The translations under genes were made by a program, and so were the position numbers. From JBKHBQ01 sp046542305 (GTDB lineage Bacteria; Bacteroidota; Bacteroidia; Bacteroidales; 4484-276), in assembly GCA_046542305.1 (NCBI GenBank), contig JBKHBQ010000124.1, forward strand, positions 1 to 11,095: 11,095 bases of DNA, read 5' to 3'. Below are positions 1 to 8,618 of the stretch, piece after piece. The notes under the pieces are model-generated. The model did no database searches and was not told where the DNA came from. It saw only the letters and a program-made list of their open reading frames with translations. Positions within the stretch are counted from its first letter, which is position 1; each line of letters starts with the position of its first letter.

Positions 1-3000
1 GTGCCACCTCCAGATGGCCGGGTTATCAGGATTGTTCGGCATCGCCACAATGGATACCCAGTAGGTATTTCCTTCGATCTGATCGAATGGTTGCGGCAGG
101 AAATACTCGTAATAATAGATCGGATTACCGGCGTTATCGAATCCCCATAAGGTTTCGTTGGCCACGGTAAAGGGAACCTGGAAGGACAGGATTTGATTTC
201 CGGGCAAACAATCATTGTCGGTATAGATCCTGATCATAAAATGATTGATGCCTCCGTTGATCAGTTCATAATTGCCCCACCAGTGAATGTCGGTCACGTC
301 ACCGCCGGCACAGATCCAGTCGTCGGCGATCAGGATGTTTTCATGGGCATGGAGGCCGGGCAGATCGGGATCGGGCAGTTGCTGCCATTTGATATCTCCG
401 TAGTCCATAATTTCAGTGTAATAATCCTCAACTTCGCCATCGAAGGCTGCTCCTTTATAATCGAGCGCGGGCTGATGACTGAACCTGAAACGTGCATATG
501 TGCCTCCTGGAATTGCACCGGCAGGAACAATGAAAGTAAGCTTATTCTCTCCTGCAATCAGGTTAAGATCTGTAAATACGTGCTCGCCGGGATCGGCCCA
601 CGATCCGTTTCTGTTGAAGTCGAACCAGGCATTGAACAGGGCATCACCCACAGAGGCCTTCACCTTAAGCTTGCCGGGACTTCCGGCAATCAGCGGCCAT
701 TCCACACTTACGCCGTCTTCGTCGTCGAGGTTGTTCAGGTCGTCGCCATCGGCATTTCCGGAGGGTTGCCCGTCGGCTTCACCATCGATCAGATCACCAA
801 GGTAGGTGATTCCATCGATGGTATGCCGGGCGCCGTCGCTGGCAAGCAGCGTGGGATACGGTGTGTCGGGTGCATCTCCCCAGTCGAATTCTTCGCCCTG
901 GAAATCTTCTATCAGCAAGAGGTAATCTTCCGTTTCACCATCCCCGTATATTCCTTCTCCGTTCCAGTTGTCACCAACAGGTACATCGGTAATTGAAAAA
1001 CGTGCCCAAACATAACCCGGATTTGGTCCGATCTGGAAGCCGGTACCGCCGATCAGGGCAGAGATGGGTCCGTCGAATCCGGCAGGAACAACCACATTAA
1101 CTGCCGAATGTTCGGGAACATAATCGTTTGGTAGCGGATTATAACACGTGCTGCTCCCTGCCCAATACCCGTCCTGATCCCAGTCGAGCAGCAGGTTAAA
1201 GTATGCCTGCTGGCCGTCGGAGCGATTGTTATGGACTTCGATGTCGATATCCGTACCCCACATCGCAATATGACAGGTTTTACCCAGCGGGATTCCGTTC
1301 ACACCCGGACAAACCGATACCACTTCCGAACCGGCAGGACCTGTGATGGTATATCCGTCCGGAATAATCAACCCGGCATCACCATCCGCGAAGCACTCGT
1401 CCATGTTATAGTTGTTGGGATTGAATGCAGGGCAGAAACCGGCGTTGCCTTCCGGTTCGAAATCCACGGAGGGCCCTAAATGTGAGCCCACATATCCATG
1501 CGAAATATGGCCTGACACAGGCACATTCATACATGTAGGAAATTTTCCGAGTACACCGCTTGCAGGATAGGCAAGGGCGCCTTCAGGTGCATCTCCGTAT
1601 TCGAGCTCTTCTCCGCCCGGGCATTCTCCCTCCTTAAAGCAAACATGCTGTATCTCACCATTCAGGATAAAATTATATCCCCTGATATCGATCGAAAGCC
1701 ACTCGGGATTGAACTCGAAAATTTCGTATGGAACCGGAACCGGTATCGGCTCGAAAATATTTCCCTGATGGATGATCAGCGGCTCAGAGCGTTGTATCAT
1801 CATTTCTTCAATACCGGGGTCGGTCACATCCTCAGGAAGCGGTGGTCGGGGCATTTCAGGCCAACCGGGCCATTCGGGCGTGGACCAGTTGAAAACGATT
1901 TCCACATAGCTTGGCAGGTCGGGCATGCGGGGTTCGATCATCATAAATCCGTCGATGACCTTGCGCCTGGTGTCATCAACCGGATGATCGTAAAACCACA
2001 CATTCCACCATTCGAAATTGGGATAGTAATACCACTCTCCGTTATTATAACCTGTGCCTTCCCAGGTTTCAGGAATTCCCTCCTCGTTCATAGCCAGGAA
2101 GAAATTGTCGTATCGCACCAGGAAGGGCATGAAATACATTAGGTTTCCGGCAGCAGATTGCAGTACCAGCAAATCCTCGCTCATCGGATCGAATTCGTGT
2201 TCAATAGGTGAATGTGTCCACGGATAAGCATCCACGCTGGCATAAGCAAGCGGGGGCAGTCCCATGCTGTTTGGCTTATAGATAAATACACTGGCAGGAT
2301 TCCCAACTTCAACAAAAGTGATGATTGGCCAGAAATAAAAATCCTTCAGGAATGCACCGCCAAAAATATCAGCTTTCGTGATCTCGCACATCCCGCCACG
2401 ATTCGAATCAAAATCTATTTCCATAAATACATCGAAAAATGAATCCACTCCACCGACATTGATCAGGATCGGATCTTCACTTTTCAGGTTTAGCTGCCCG
2501 ATCTGGATATCAATGGTTCCGGTGGAAGGATAGGGCTCGCTGAAATAAACCGGCCCCAACCGATTGATCATGGCATCGAATTGAGGGAATTGGGATCCGT
2601 TGGAATTATTTCCGACCAGGGAAATAATCCCATCGAAAGGATCAGAACCGGGTCCGAAAAAATCAGCAGGTATTGGCGGGAAATCCCCGTTTTCGCCAAA
2701 TTCAAGATATCCGCAAGGTACGGTCCAGTGATCGTAACCTCCGGCAATAAAATCGGTTTCAACCACCGTTGAAACGCCATAAAGGCCAAATCCGAGGTTG
2801 TAGTCTTCACCGGACATCTGGGAGCCCGGCACCCAGCCTTCGCTGCCAGGCACTTCAAAGCCGCCCCCGGGGTTGGTCCAATGATATTCGCTCATGATGG
2901 TGGGCGATTCCTGCTTTACCCAGTACCATTGTTCAGAAGTTCCGTATTCCATCACCACCTGAACGGGAATCCAGTACGTCCCCGGGTCAAGTGATATGGG

Positions 3001-3585
3001 GCCGCTTTCGGCCGGCGAGAGGTTGATGTCGAGGTTTCCCGCAGCATCAGCCATTACCGGATAATCCAGGTACTCAAAAAGCACCGACCCCGGAATATTC
3101 AGCGAAACATCATTTTCGTAGATCAGGAGGTTGGCATGCTGCGCGGGGCCGCCTGCAGCCGAATACATTCCCGGGATGTAAATCTGTTCGATAAGCCAGG
3201 TTTCCCCGTCCGGCACGATGAAATCATCTGCTGCCTTACAACTGTAGACGGGAAGATCGGGAAACTGTTGGGAAGCCATTCCACCCTCATCTGAAGGTTG
3301 GGCAAGCTGCTCGTAAAGCACTGCCCTGTTGGCTGGTGCCGATGGAGCCGTATATATCGGCTTATCCGGAACCGGAGCTATGAGTTCCGGTTTTCCGGTT
3401 GAAGGATTTTCCGATGATTCTAACGTGGGAACACCATCATTAATGGCTCCCGGGATCCCGGATTGGTAGGTGATCTCTGCCGGTTGTGTTGCGGCATTCG
3501 TGCCTTTTGCCACTGAAGCCATTCCTATAAACAGGAATAGCGGCAGCAGGGCCAAGGTGAAGAGAATAAAACTACTTTTTTTCAT
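1..3585 (-). CDS. Giant secreted multidomain GEVED protein, 3' end cut off by window edge
   Basis: The frame opens at the ATG at 3585 and reads without a stop to base 1, giving 1195 residues with the C-terminus missing. I checked every codon row and saw no frameshift. Residues 1-27 form a signal peptide (MKKSS, then a long Leu/Phe-rich core ending near ASVAKG). Residues about 116-258 resemble a secreted beta-sandwich domain with the KAADDFIVPDGETW opening; about 314-440 is a second such region (DPFDGIISLVGN). An EYGDAP motif at 662-667 and GETEDYLLL at 883-891 bracket a divergent GEVED-like unit with an Asp-rich DWDQDG loop (801-806). A clear GEVED module spans about 900-1058 (FDWGDAPDTPYPTLL, FDFNRNGSWADPGE, GEVEDYY). 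Residues 1061-1195 hold another secreted domain with DIHWWG (1099-1104). No catalytic motif is visible. Role is inferred to be a cell-surface or matrix protein; a T9SS tail would be expected beyond the edge. Certain as a gene, unknown in function. Confidence 0.93.
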   Translation of the reverse strand, partial: MKKSSFILFTLALLPLFLFIGMASVAKGTNAATQPAEITYQSGIPGAINDGVPTLESSENPSTGKPELIAPVPDKPIYTAPSAPANRAVLYEQLAQPSDEGGMASQQFPDLPVYSCKAADDFIVPDGETWLIEQIYIPGMYSAAGGPAQHANLLIYENDVSLNIPGSVLFEYLDYPVMADAAGNLDINLSPAESGPISLDPGTYWIPVQVVMEYGTSEQWYWVKQESPTIMSEYHWTNPGGGFEVPGSEGWVPGSQMSGEDYNLGFGLYGVSTVVETDFIAGGYDHWTVPCGYLEFGENGDFPPIPADFFGPGSDPFDGIISLVGNNSNGSQFPQFDAMINRLGPVYFSEPYPSTGTIDIQIGQLNLKSEDPILINVGGVDSFFDVFMEIDFDSNRGGMCEITKADIFGGAFLKDFYFWPIITFVEVGNPASVFIYKPNSMGLPPLAYASVDAYPWTHSPIEHEFDPMSEDLLVLQSAAGNLMYFMPFLVRYDNFFLAMNEEGIPETWEGTGYNNGEWYYYPNFEWWNVWFYDHPVDDTRRKVIDGFMMIEPRMPDLPSYVEIVFNWSTPEWPGWPEMPRPPLPEDVTDPGIEEMMIQRSEPLIIHQGNIFEPIPVPVPYEIFEFNPEWLSIDIRGYNFILNGEIQHVCFKEGECPGGEELEYGDAPEGALAYPASGVLGKFPTCMNVPVSGHISHGYVGSHLGPSVDFEPEGNAGFCPAFNPNNYNMDECFADGDAGLIIPDGYTITGPAGSEVVSVCPGVNGIPLGKTCHIAMWGTDIDIEVHNNRSDGQQAYFNLLLDWDQDGYWAGSSTCYNPLPNDYVPEHSAVNVVVPAGFDGPISALIGGTGFQIGPNPGYVWARFSITDVPVGDNWNGEGIYGDGETEDYLLLIEDFQGEEFDWGDAPDTPYPTLLASDGARHTIDGITYLGDLIDGEADGQPSGNADGDDLNNLDDEDGVSVEWPLIAGSPGKLKVKASVGDALFNAWFDFNRNGSWADPGEHVFTDLNLIAGENKLTFIVPAGAIPGGTYARFRFSHQPALDYKGAAFDGEVEDYYTEIMDYGDIKWQQLPDPDLPGLHAHENILIADDWICAGGDVTDIHWWGNYELINGGINHFMIRIYTDNDCLPGNQILSFQVPFTVANETLWGFDNAGNPIYYYEYFLPQPFDQIEGNTYWVSIVAMPNNPDNPAIWRWH

Positions 3586-3594
3586 AACAAATGA

Positions 3595-3607
3595 GTTTTT
3601 ATGGTTA
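3595..3607 (-). promoter_or_regulatory. Leader motif TAACCATAAAAAC before the partial GEVED gene
   Basis: On the minus strand this 13-nt sequence ends 9 nt before the ATG at 3585. An identical copy ends 11 nt before the start of the C10 peptidase gene. The position, close to where ribosomes bind, and the lack of a Shine-Dalgarno sequence at both genes suggest an A-rich translation-enhancing leader. That role is inference; the identity of the two copies is directly visible. Confidence 0.45.
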
Positions 3608-3676
3608 GGTTGAAATCTTTTTTTGGAACTCATTGCGGCGAGCTGAACTCACTGATCCGGCGACACATGTAACCCG

Positions 3677-3708
3677 TAAATATACGATTTAAAATTCGGA
3701 AAGACAAA
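3677..3708 (-). promoter_or_regulatory. Bacteroidota-type promoter for the partial GEVED gene
   Basis: Read on the minus strand, TTTG (3708-3705) is followed after 20 nt by TATATTTA (3684-3677). This matches the Bacteroidota primary sigma consensus TTTG / TAnnTTTG at all but the last base of the -7 element. Transcription would begin near 3670, leaving an untranslated leader of about 85 nt ahead of the ATG at 3585. The site lies after the peptidase terminator, so the partial gene probably has its own transcript. Confidence 0.55.
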
Positions 3709-4032
3709 TAATTGCGGCTCTATTTCAGGATAGGTTGCAGTATTCTCTGTTGTTTATTCTCATCGCTTCTTCCCAACCCGGAAAGGTTGTTTTTAATAAT
3801 TGGCTTAAAGGGGGATTTGCTTAATTGACTTGCTGTTAGGAAGAAATGTAAGAACGGGAAATTTACTGTTAAATCTTTGCTGAAAATGCTTTTCAAGCTA
3901 TGGGCCGTTTTTGCCAGACGCATATCATTTCGCTGCAAGTGATTGAATAAGTAATTAAAAAACAGTGATGTAGATGATTGGAAAAACTTTTCCGCTTTTT
4001 CTTCAGGAATTCAAAGAACGCTGATCGGCTAA

Positions 4033-4064
4033 TTTTCACCCACGGGTTTTCACCCATGTGGGTG
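4033..4064. repeat. TTTTCACCCA direct repeat pair with inverted arm
   Basis: TTTTCACCCA occurs at 4033-4042 and 4047-4056. The second copy runs into an inverted arm so that 4051-4064 reads CACCCATGTGGGTG, a 6-bp palindrome around a 2-nt centre. A related pair in the opposite orientation lies at 8800-8828, beyond the other end of the peptidase gene. It could be a protein-binding site, a dispersed intergenic repeat or part of a transcript-end structure. Confidence 0.6.
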
Positions 4065-4082
4065 ATAATTGTGCATTGGTGT

Positions 4083-4104
4083 AAAACCCCGGCCGGGGCC
4101 GGGG
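4083..4104 (-). terminator. Intrinsic terminator of the C10 peptidase gene
   Basis: On the minus strand the sequence from 4104 to 4087 is CCCCGGCC-CC-GGCCGGGG, a pure G/C inverted repeat (8-bp arms with a 2-nt centre, or 7 bp with a 4-nt loop), directly followed by TTTT at 4086-4083. It begins 21 nt after the TAA of the peptidase gene. This is a textbook rho-independent terminator with a rather short T-run, and it separates the peptidase transcript from the gene further down. Confidence 0.85.
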
Positions 4105-4125
4105 CTTATATTATCAGTTCTGATA

Positions 4126-7100
4126 TTATTTTCTGATGATCAGTTTTTTGTTTATGGAATGTAATCCATCGCTAAGCCGGACCATATAACAGCCGTCGGG
4201 CAGTGATGAAACATTGAGGGTCATTTGCCTGAAGGCCGGCCGGAAATCCATTACAACCTCGCCCAAAAGATTAAGTATCTGAACCGAAGCAACGGTGTTG
4301 TCCCCCGTGTTGATATTCACCGAATTTGCCGCAGGATTGGGATAGATGCTGATATGCACAGCCGCCGACGAGAGGATGCCTGTATTAAAAACAATCCGCG
4401 AAAGACCGTCGATCGCAAACAAACCATCATGCTCCGGCATTACGGGATCCCAGGAAGGTACAAGCGTTGTAATTTCTCCGCTTGCCCTATGGAAGATCCT
4501 GAAGATGATTGCCTCCGACTCCTGCATGCCATCGATATCAGGTGTCACCGGATCATCACCGTAAACTGTCAATGCCAGATTATCACCTGTAATTGCAGCA
4601 GCTCCGCAAATCATTTCTTCGGTATTAAATGCTGCAATCACATCGCCTTTGTCCCAGCCCATGACCGATTCGGCAGAGATGGCAATCACATGCGAGTTGG
4701 GTGTGGGAACCGGATCAGACCAGGGTGATTCTACATCGGGCAATGCAACGAAGGAACTGTTTCCGCCCTTGGCCGGGAAACTAAAGGTGGTGGTAGCTGT
4801 TATATGCACCACGTAGGCTTCGCCGGGAAACAACTGATTTAGTGTATAAATCGACTGCCCGGGCCAGTAAACACGGGTGCCGGCAATTTCCTTGGCGAAA
4901 TCAACGCCGGGAACACCAAGAATGGAAGCGGCAGAAACACTGCCCGAACTCAGTACCGGCAGGATATGCCAGCCGGGGTTCAGTGTCACGGACCGGTTGG
5001 TAAGCGGTGTGCCGGTAATATTCATGACAGCATCCTGCGAAAACTTGATCTTATACCCTTCGTACACATTCCAGTTTCCAATGGTATTAATGGTCTGTGC
5101 CGGCCAATACATGCCATTGGCGCCCAGCATGATCACCAGGTCGTTCATTACATCCTTGAATATGGAGTCAGGATTGGCGTCGTTCGGCAGCAGGTAGGTA
5201 GAAATTCCGCTCCAGCCCTGATATTTGATAAACTGATGTAAACTGCCGCTGCCAAGGCTGGCCAGGGCCGACATGCCGTTATTGTGGAATTTGCCATCGT
5301 GGTCGGGCATGCTCATGTCATACGTCGCCACTACCTGATAGGCTTTATTGTCGTTCATCGAGAAAACTTTCCAGGTGAAATCCTCACCTTCGGCAAAACC
5401 CTCCTTATTGAACGTGGTGGGGTCGTCACCAAAAGCCGACAGGCTGACATTGTTCACGCCGTCCCAGATCACCCAGCCGCCGCAGTTTTCATTACCTGCA
5501 AAATCGGTGTAGAACACGCCGATGACATCATTGGCTGCCAGTGGCGAACCATTTACCATCGGGTTTGCGGATAGCGGAATGGAAATATTGTGGCTCAATG
5601 CCGTAGAATTATATTGCCAGATGTGGGGGAGCACTCTGATATTTCCGTTTTTGGTATCGGTAGAAGAAGCATTGGACACAGTAAGCGACGCCTGGTGATT
5701 TCCTGAATTGCTGTAAACCACCGGAGGAGGTGCCTGCCCGTTATGGGAGGCCGGATTGCCCCCGTTAAAGGTCCAGTTCCAGCTTGTAGGATTTCCTGTG
5801 GAAAGGTCGGTGAATGGAATGGCGGCCCCGGCATAGATCAATGTATCTGTCGGGCTGAAGTTCGAATTCACCGGCGGCGGAGGCGGCGGTGTACCTGAGG
5901 CAAAAATGGCCACGGCATCAATATCATCCTCAAATCCTTCAAGGAAATAATCCTGGTAATATCCGTTCATGAAAGTTACGAACAGTTTGTTACAGGGAAG
6001 CCCGCCCGATTCATCCACAGCCGTGGTAGGATCGTCGTCATCCACGCTGAAGATCATGGCCAGGGCCACATACCCGTGCTGCTGCTCATACAACCAGGTG
6101 AACTCGAAAGCATCCACATCCGTTCCGGGTGGCAGGCCGATATGAAGCTGTGCATTGATCACCTCATGAATTCCGCTGCTGATAACGTAAATGCTGCCGG
6201 GATTCAGGCCTACATGTGCTTCATGGTCTGCCGAAAAATATTTATAGGTGGCATCTTCCAGGTTTAACGGCGCATCCAAAGCATCCACATCGTCATCCCT
6301 GTCGTTGGGCTGGGGCAGCGCAAAATCCGGATCGGGACTCAGGTTGGTGTGAATGGCCGATTCTTCATATCTGGGCATCATACCGGTCATTGGTATGGGC
6401 GGAGGTGTGGATGAATTGTAATTCACTTCCAGAATTTCATCCTTTCCTGCCGCCTGGCCGTAAAGCATACCGGTGGGTGAGAATCCGATCATGGGAATGC
6501 TTCCAGAGGGATCGGTATAAGGAAAGGCATCGTCGTCGTCGAAAGAGATCAGCAGGCTGTCGGGGGCATGGATAAAAGCATCGTCGAATTTAGCGACAGG
6601 CGGCATGCCTTCCCCAAAGGGATAATCGCGCAAATCGCAAACGGCAAGGTCGAGGCCGTCCATGTCGAAATAATCCATCGCCACCATGTCGATGGGCATT
6701 CCAGACAGGCAGGGTGCAACGGTGCCGGGATTTCCGCCATCGGGGAACGGGTCGCCACCAAATCCCAGGGCATCGTCGATGTAGCCATCGGTGCCGGGCA
6801 TCGGAATAAATGCGCCCTGGAACAGGTAAGCATCGCCCGGATCGAACACCTCATCCGCATCCATTTGCGGGTCGCTCATTTCGGTATCCGAGCCGATGTC
6901 AACCGAAAACAACAGACTTCCCTGGTTGCTGCCTGTACCCGGATCTTCAAGAATGCGGATGAAATAATCCTCCACCTCGCCATCGGGTGCGTTTCCGTAA
7001 AAAGGCAGGCCCGCCACCGTACTGAACCTGAATCTGGCATAGGTCCATCCGGTGTATGCAGTTGAAGGAATGCTGACGTTCAGGTTATTGACACCGGCAG

Positions 7101-8607
7101 AAAGCCCCTTCATGGTGAAAATCTGCTCGCCGGCATCGGCCCAGTCGCCGTCCTGGTTAAAATCCATCCAGGCGTTCAGGTATCCGTTTACTGAAGCCGT
7201 CACGGTAATATTTGCAATGTTGTTCTGGTAGAGCGCCGGAATCGTCACTCCGTCTTCATCGTCATTGGCGGGCGGATAGAGGATATCATTGTCGTCGCCG
7301 TTGCAATTTACATCCGGCTGTCCGTCGGGCTCGGCATCCACGCCGCTTCCTAGATAAACTACCGGAGGATTCGATAACTGATGGCAGGCTCCGCTGTTGG
7401 CGAGCAAGGTAGGATAGGACGGATCGGGAGCATCTCCGAAATCGTAGCTGTTGGTCGACTGCTCCGGGTACATATCAAAAATAGCGGCCTGCATGTACGT
7501 AAAATTATAGTTGGGGTGCGGGCACAGATAAGTCAGTGCGAAGTAGCCGTTGTACATACCGCTCCAGCCCCAGTTAAAATGAAAATTGTTGCTGGCGTCG
7601 TAGCCGTCGCAGTTGAAATTGTGGGCGTAGTTGCCGCCGTCCCAACCGTAATAGATCAGCGGGCGGCCGTTGTTCAGCTCGGTTTTCAGCATCGAAATCC
7701 AGGTGGCCGAGCTGTAGTTTTGTTTCCATTTCAACTGGAGTGTTGAAGAATACCCGAAATTGTTTTTCAGGGCATTTTCGATGTCGGTGTCCCAGTTGGT
7801 GCCCATGGGTGCCGAACCGGTCGGACCATAGTTCATATATACCGCCACACCGCAGTGGAACAGCAGCCGGGCCACTTCGGTATTGCTCGACAGAATCTGG
7901 TTGGGCATCGAAGCATAATTATAGGTTGCAGTTCCGAAATTGGCACTGATGGTACCGTACACGGGATGCACATAACTGTTGGAGCCGGTGCCCTGCGAAG
8001 GATGCTGCCAGTATTTCATCACCTGGGCCATCGAAACGGCTACACAGCCGGCATAGGCATGTCCGCCCGGGCCGGAAAGATCTACGGGGCATTGCTCGTT
8101 GTAGTATTGATTCTGGTCCCAGATGGCAGAAAGCAGCGGTGTTACCGAACGATCCTTTGGAGGCGCGGGTTTGCCTTTTAAATACTGTTCCCATAGCGCA
8201 GTGGTTTCCCGGCTTCCGGTCAGGCCCTCAGCGATCACAACAGCAATCTGTTCCTCATAGTGGTTAAGCAGCAGTTCAAGTGCCGGCGGAATGTTTTGGC
8301 CCGTCCAGCTTCCGCTGAGACTGTACCCGAGAATTGGGATCACCTCGTCATCGGCGGCTACGATCACGAAACCGTCTTTTTCGTTCACATTAAAAATGTA
8401 ATAGAGCGGCGTACCATTGAAGGTTTTAGTGGAAAAAAGTGAAAGGTTCACCTCATCGGGCGATGAGAATGTAAGGCTTTGGGATTTCTCCCAATAATAG
8501 TTTGTGCCCACGGTTGCGGCAGCATCTTTTTCTACGCGTTCTGCAGTTAGGTTCAGAGAGAAAAAAACCAGCAGAAGCATCACCAGAGTAGAAATTTGTG
8601 TTTTCAT
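4126..8607 (-). CDS. Secreted C10 (streptopain-family) cysteine peptidase with GEVED, PKD and T9SS sorting domains
   Basis: This 1493-residue protein is a secreted papain-like endopeptidase. Residues 1-22 are a signal peptide. About 23-150 match the inhibitory propeptide of streptopain-type enzymes (NEKDGFVIVAADDEVIPILG). The C10 peptidase domain spans about 151-383: nucleophile Cys188 in AGCVAVSMAQVMKYW, His329 in AHNFNCDGYD, and FNWGW at 344-348. All key residues are present, so it should be active after propeptide removal. A GEVED module follows (388-553). The acidic region 564-903 repeats FSxD and DDxDA motifs. A proline run (907-912) leads into a PKD domain (about 914-993). Residues 1005-1120 and 1294-1407 are two copies of one module, flanking a Trp-rich domain (about 1128-1278) of a type common in Bacteroidota surface proteins. 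The end (1419-1493, ISIYPNPA to KKLIIRK) is a type A T9SS sorting domain, so export to the surface or medium is expected. Bacteroidota relatives include interpain A and periodontain; most C10 enzymes are far shorter. The ATG at 8607 is chosen because the signal peptide starts there. Substrate is unknown. Confidence 0.95.
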   Translation of the reverse strand: MKTQISTLVMLLLVFFSLNLTAERVEKDAAATVGTNYYWEKSQSLTFSSPDEVNLSLFSTKTFNGTPLYYIFNVNEKDGFVIVAADDEVIPILGYSLSGSWTGQNIPPALELLLNHYEEQIAVVIAEGLTGSRETTALWEQYLKGKPAPPKDRSVTPLLSAIWDQNQYYNEQCPVDLSGPGGHAYAGCVAVSMAQVMKYWQHPSQGTGSNSYVHPVYGTISANFGTATYNYASMPNQILSSNTEVARLLFHCGVAVYMNYGPTGSAPMGTNWDTDIENALKNNFGYSSTLQLKWKQNYSSATWISMLKTELNNGRPLIYYGWDGGNYAHNFNCDGYDASNNFHFNWGWSGMYNGYFALTYLCPHPNYNFTYMQAAIFDMYPEQSTNSYDFGDAPDPSYPTLLANSGACHQLSNPPVVYLGSGVDAEPDGQPDVNCNGDDNDILYPPANDDEDGVTIPALYQNNIANITVTASVNGYLNAWMDFNQDGDWADAGEQIFTMKGLSAGVNNLNVSIPSTAYTGWTYARFRFSTVAGLPFYGNAPDGEVEDYFIRILEDPGTGSNQGSLLFSVDIGSDTEMSDPQMDADEVFDPGDAYLFQGAFIPMPGTDGYIDDALGFGGDPFPDGGNPGTVAPCLSGMPIDMVAMDYFDMDGLDLAVCDLRDYPFGEGMPPVAKFDDAFIHAPDSLLISFDDDDAFPYTDPSGSIPMIGFSPTGMLYGQAAGKDEILEVNYNSSTPPPIPMTGMMPRYEESAIHTNLSPDPDFALPQPNDRDDDVDALDAPLNLEDATYKYFSADHEAHVGLNPGSIYVISSGIHEVINAQLHIGLPPGTDVDAFEFTWLYEQQHGYVALAMIFSVDDDDPTTAVDESGGLPCNKLFVTFMNGYYQDYFLEGFEDDIDAVAIFASGTPPPPPPVNSNFSPTDTLIYAGAAIPFTDLSTGNPTSWNWTFNGGNPASHNGQAPPPVVYSNSGNHQASLTVSNASSTDTKNGNIRVLPHIWQYNSTALSHNISIPLSANPMVNGSPLAANDVIGVFYTDFAGNENCGGWVIWDGVNNVSLSAFGDDPTTFNKEGFAEGEDFTWKVFSMNDNKAYQVVATYDMSMPDHDGKFHNNGMSALASLGSGSLHQFIKYQGWSGISTYLLPNDANPDSIFKDVMNDLVIMLGANGMYWPAQTINTIGNWNVYEGYKIKFSQDAVMNITGTPLTNRSVTLNPGWHILPVLSSGSVSAASILGVPGVDFAKEIAGTRVYWPGQSIYTLNQLFPGEAYVVHITATTTFSFPAKGGNSSFVALPDVESPWSDPVPTPNSHVIAISAESVMGWDKGDVIAAFNTEEMICGAAAITGDNLALTVYGDDPVTPDIDGMQESEAIIFRIFHRASGEITTLVPSWDPVMPEHDGLFAIDGLSRIVFNTGILSSAAVHISIYPNPAANSVNINTGDNTVASVQILNLLGEVVMDFRPAFRQMTLNVSSLPDGCYMVRLSDGLHSINKKLIIRK

Positions 8608-8618
8608 GACATTTTTTT

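Larger units (their letters stand above)
3586..4125. other. 540-nt intergenic gap with one doubtful small ORF
   Basis: The gap separates the peptidase terminator from the start of the partial GEVED gene. It holds the peptidase terminator (4083-4104), a repeat cluster (4033-4064), and the promoter and leader of the partial gene. The rest, about 3720-4020, is AT-rich. On the minus strand it contains one open frame from after a TGA near 4003 to a stop at 3720, which would start at TTG 3938 or ATG 3923 and give roughly 70 residues with a basic, polar end (GLGRSDENKQQRIL). It has no recognisable domain, no clear ribosome binding site and no homology I recognise. It could be a small gene, a decayed gene fragment or chance; I do not call it as a CDS. 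Confidence 0.5.

Noticed and set aside
193..996. 267-codon open frame on the plus strand
   Set aside because: It lies wholly antisense to the partial GEVED gene, whose frame carries coherent domains and a signal peptide; the plus-strand translation has no recognisable domain.
1645..2142. 165-codon plus-strand open frame (and the similar one at 6568-7065)
   Set aside because: Both are antisense shadows of giant minus-strand genes with strong domain evidence.
5868..5893. GGCGGCGGAGGCGGCGG low-complexity run
   Set aside because: It is simply the coding sequence of a short proline-rich linker (residues 906-913) before the PKD domain of the peptidase.
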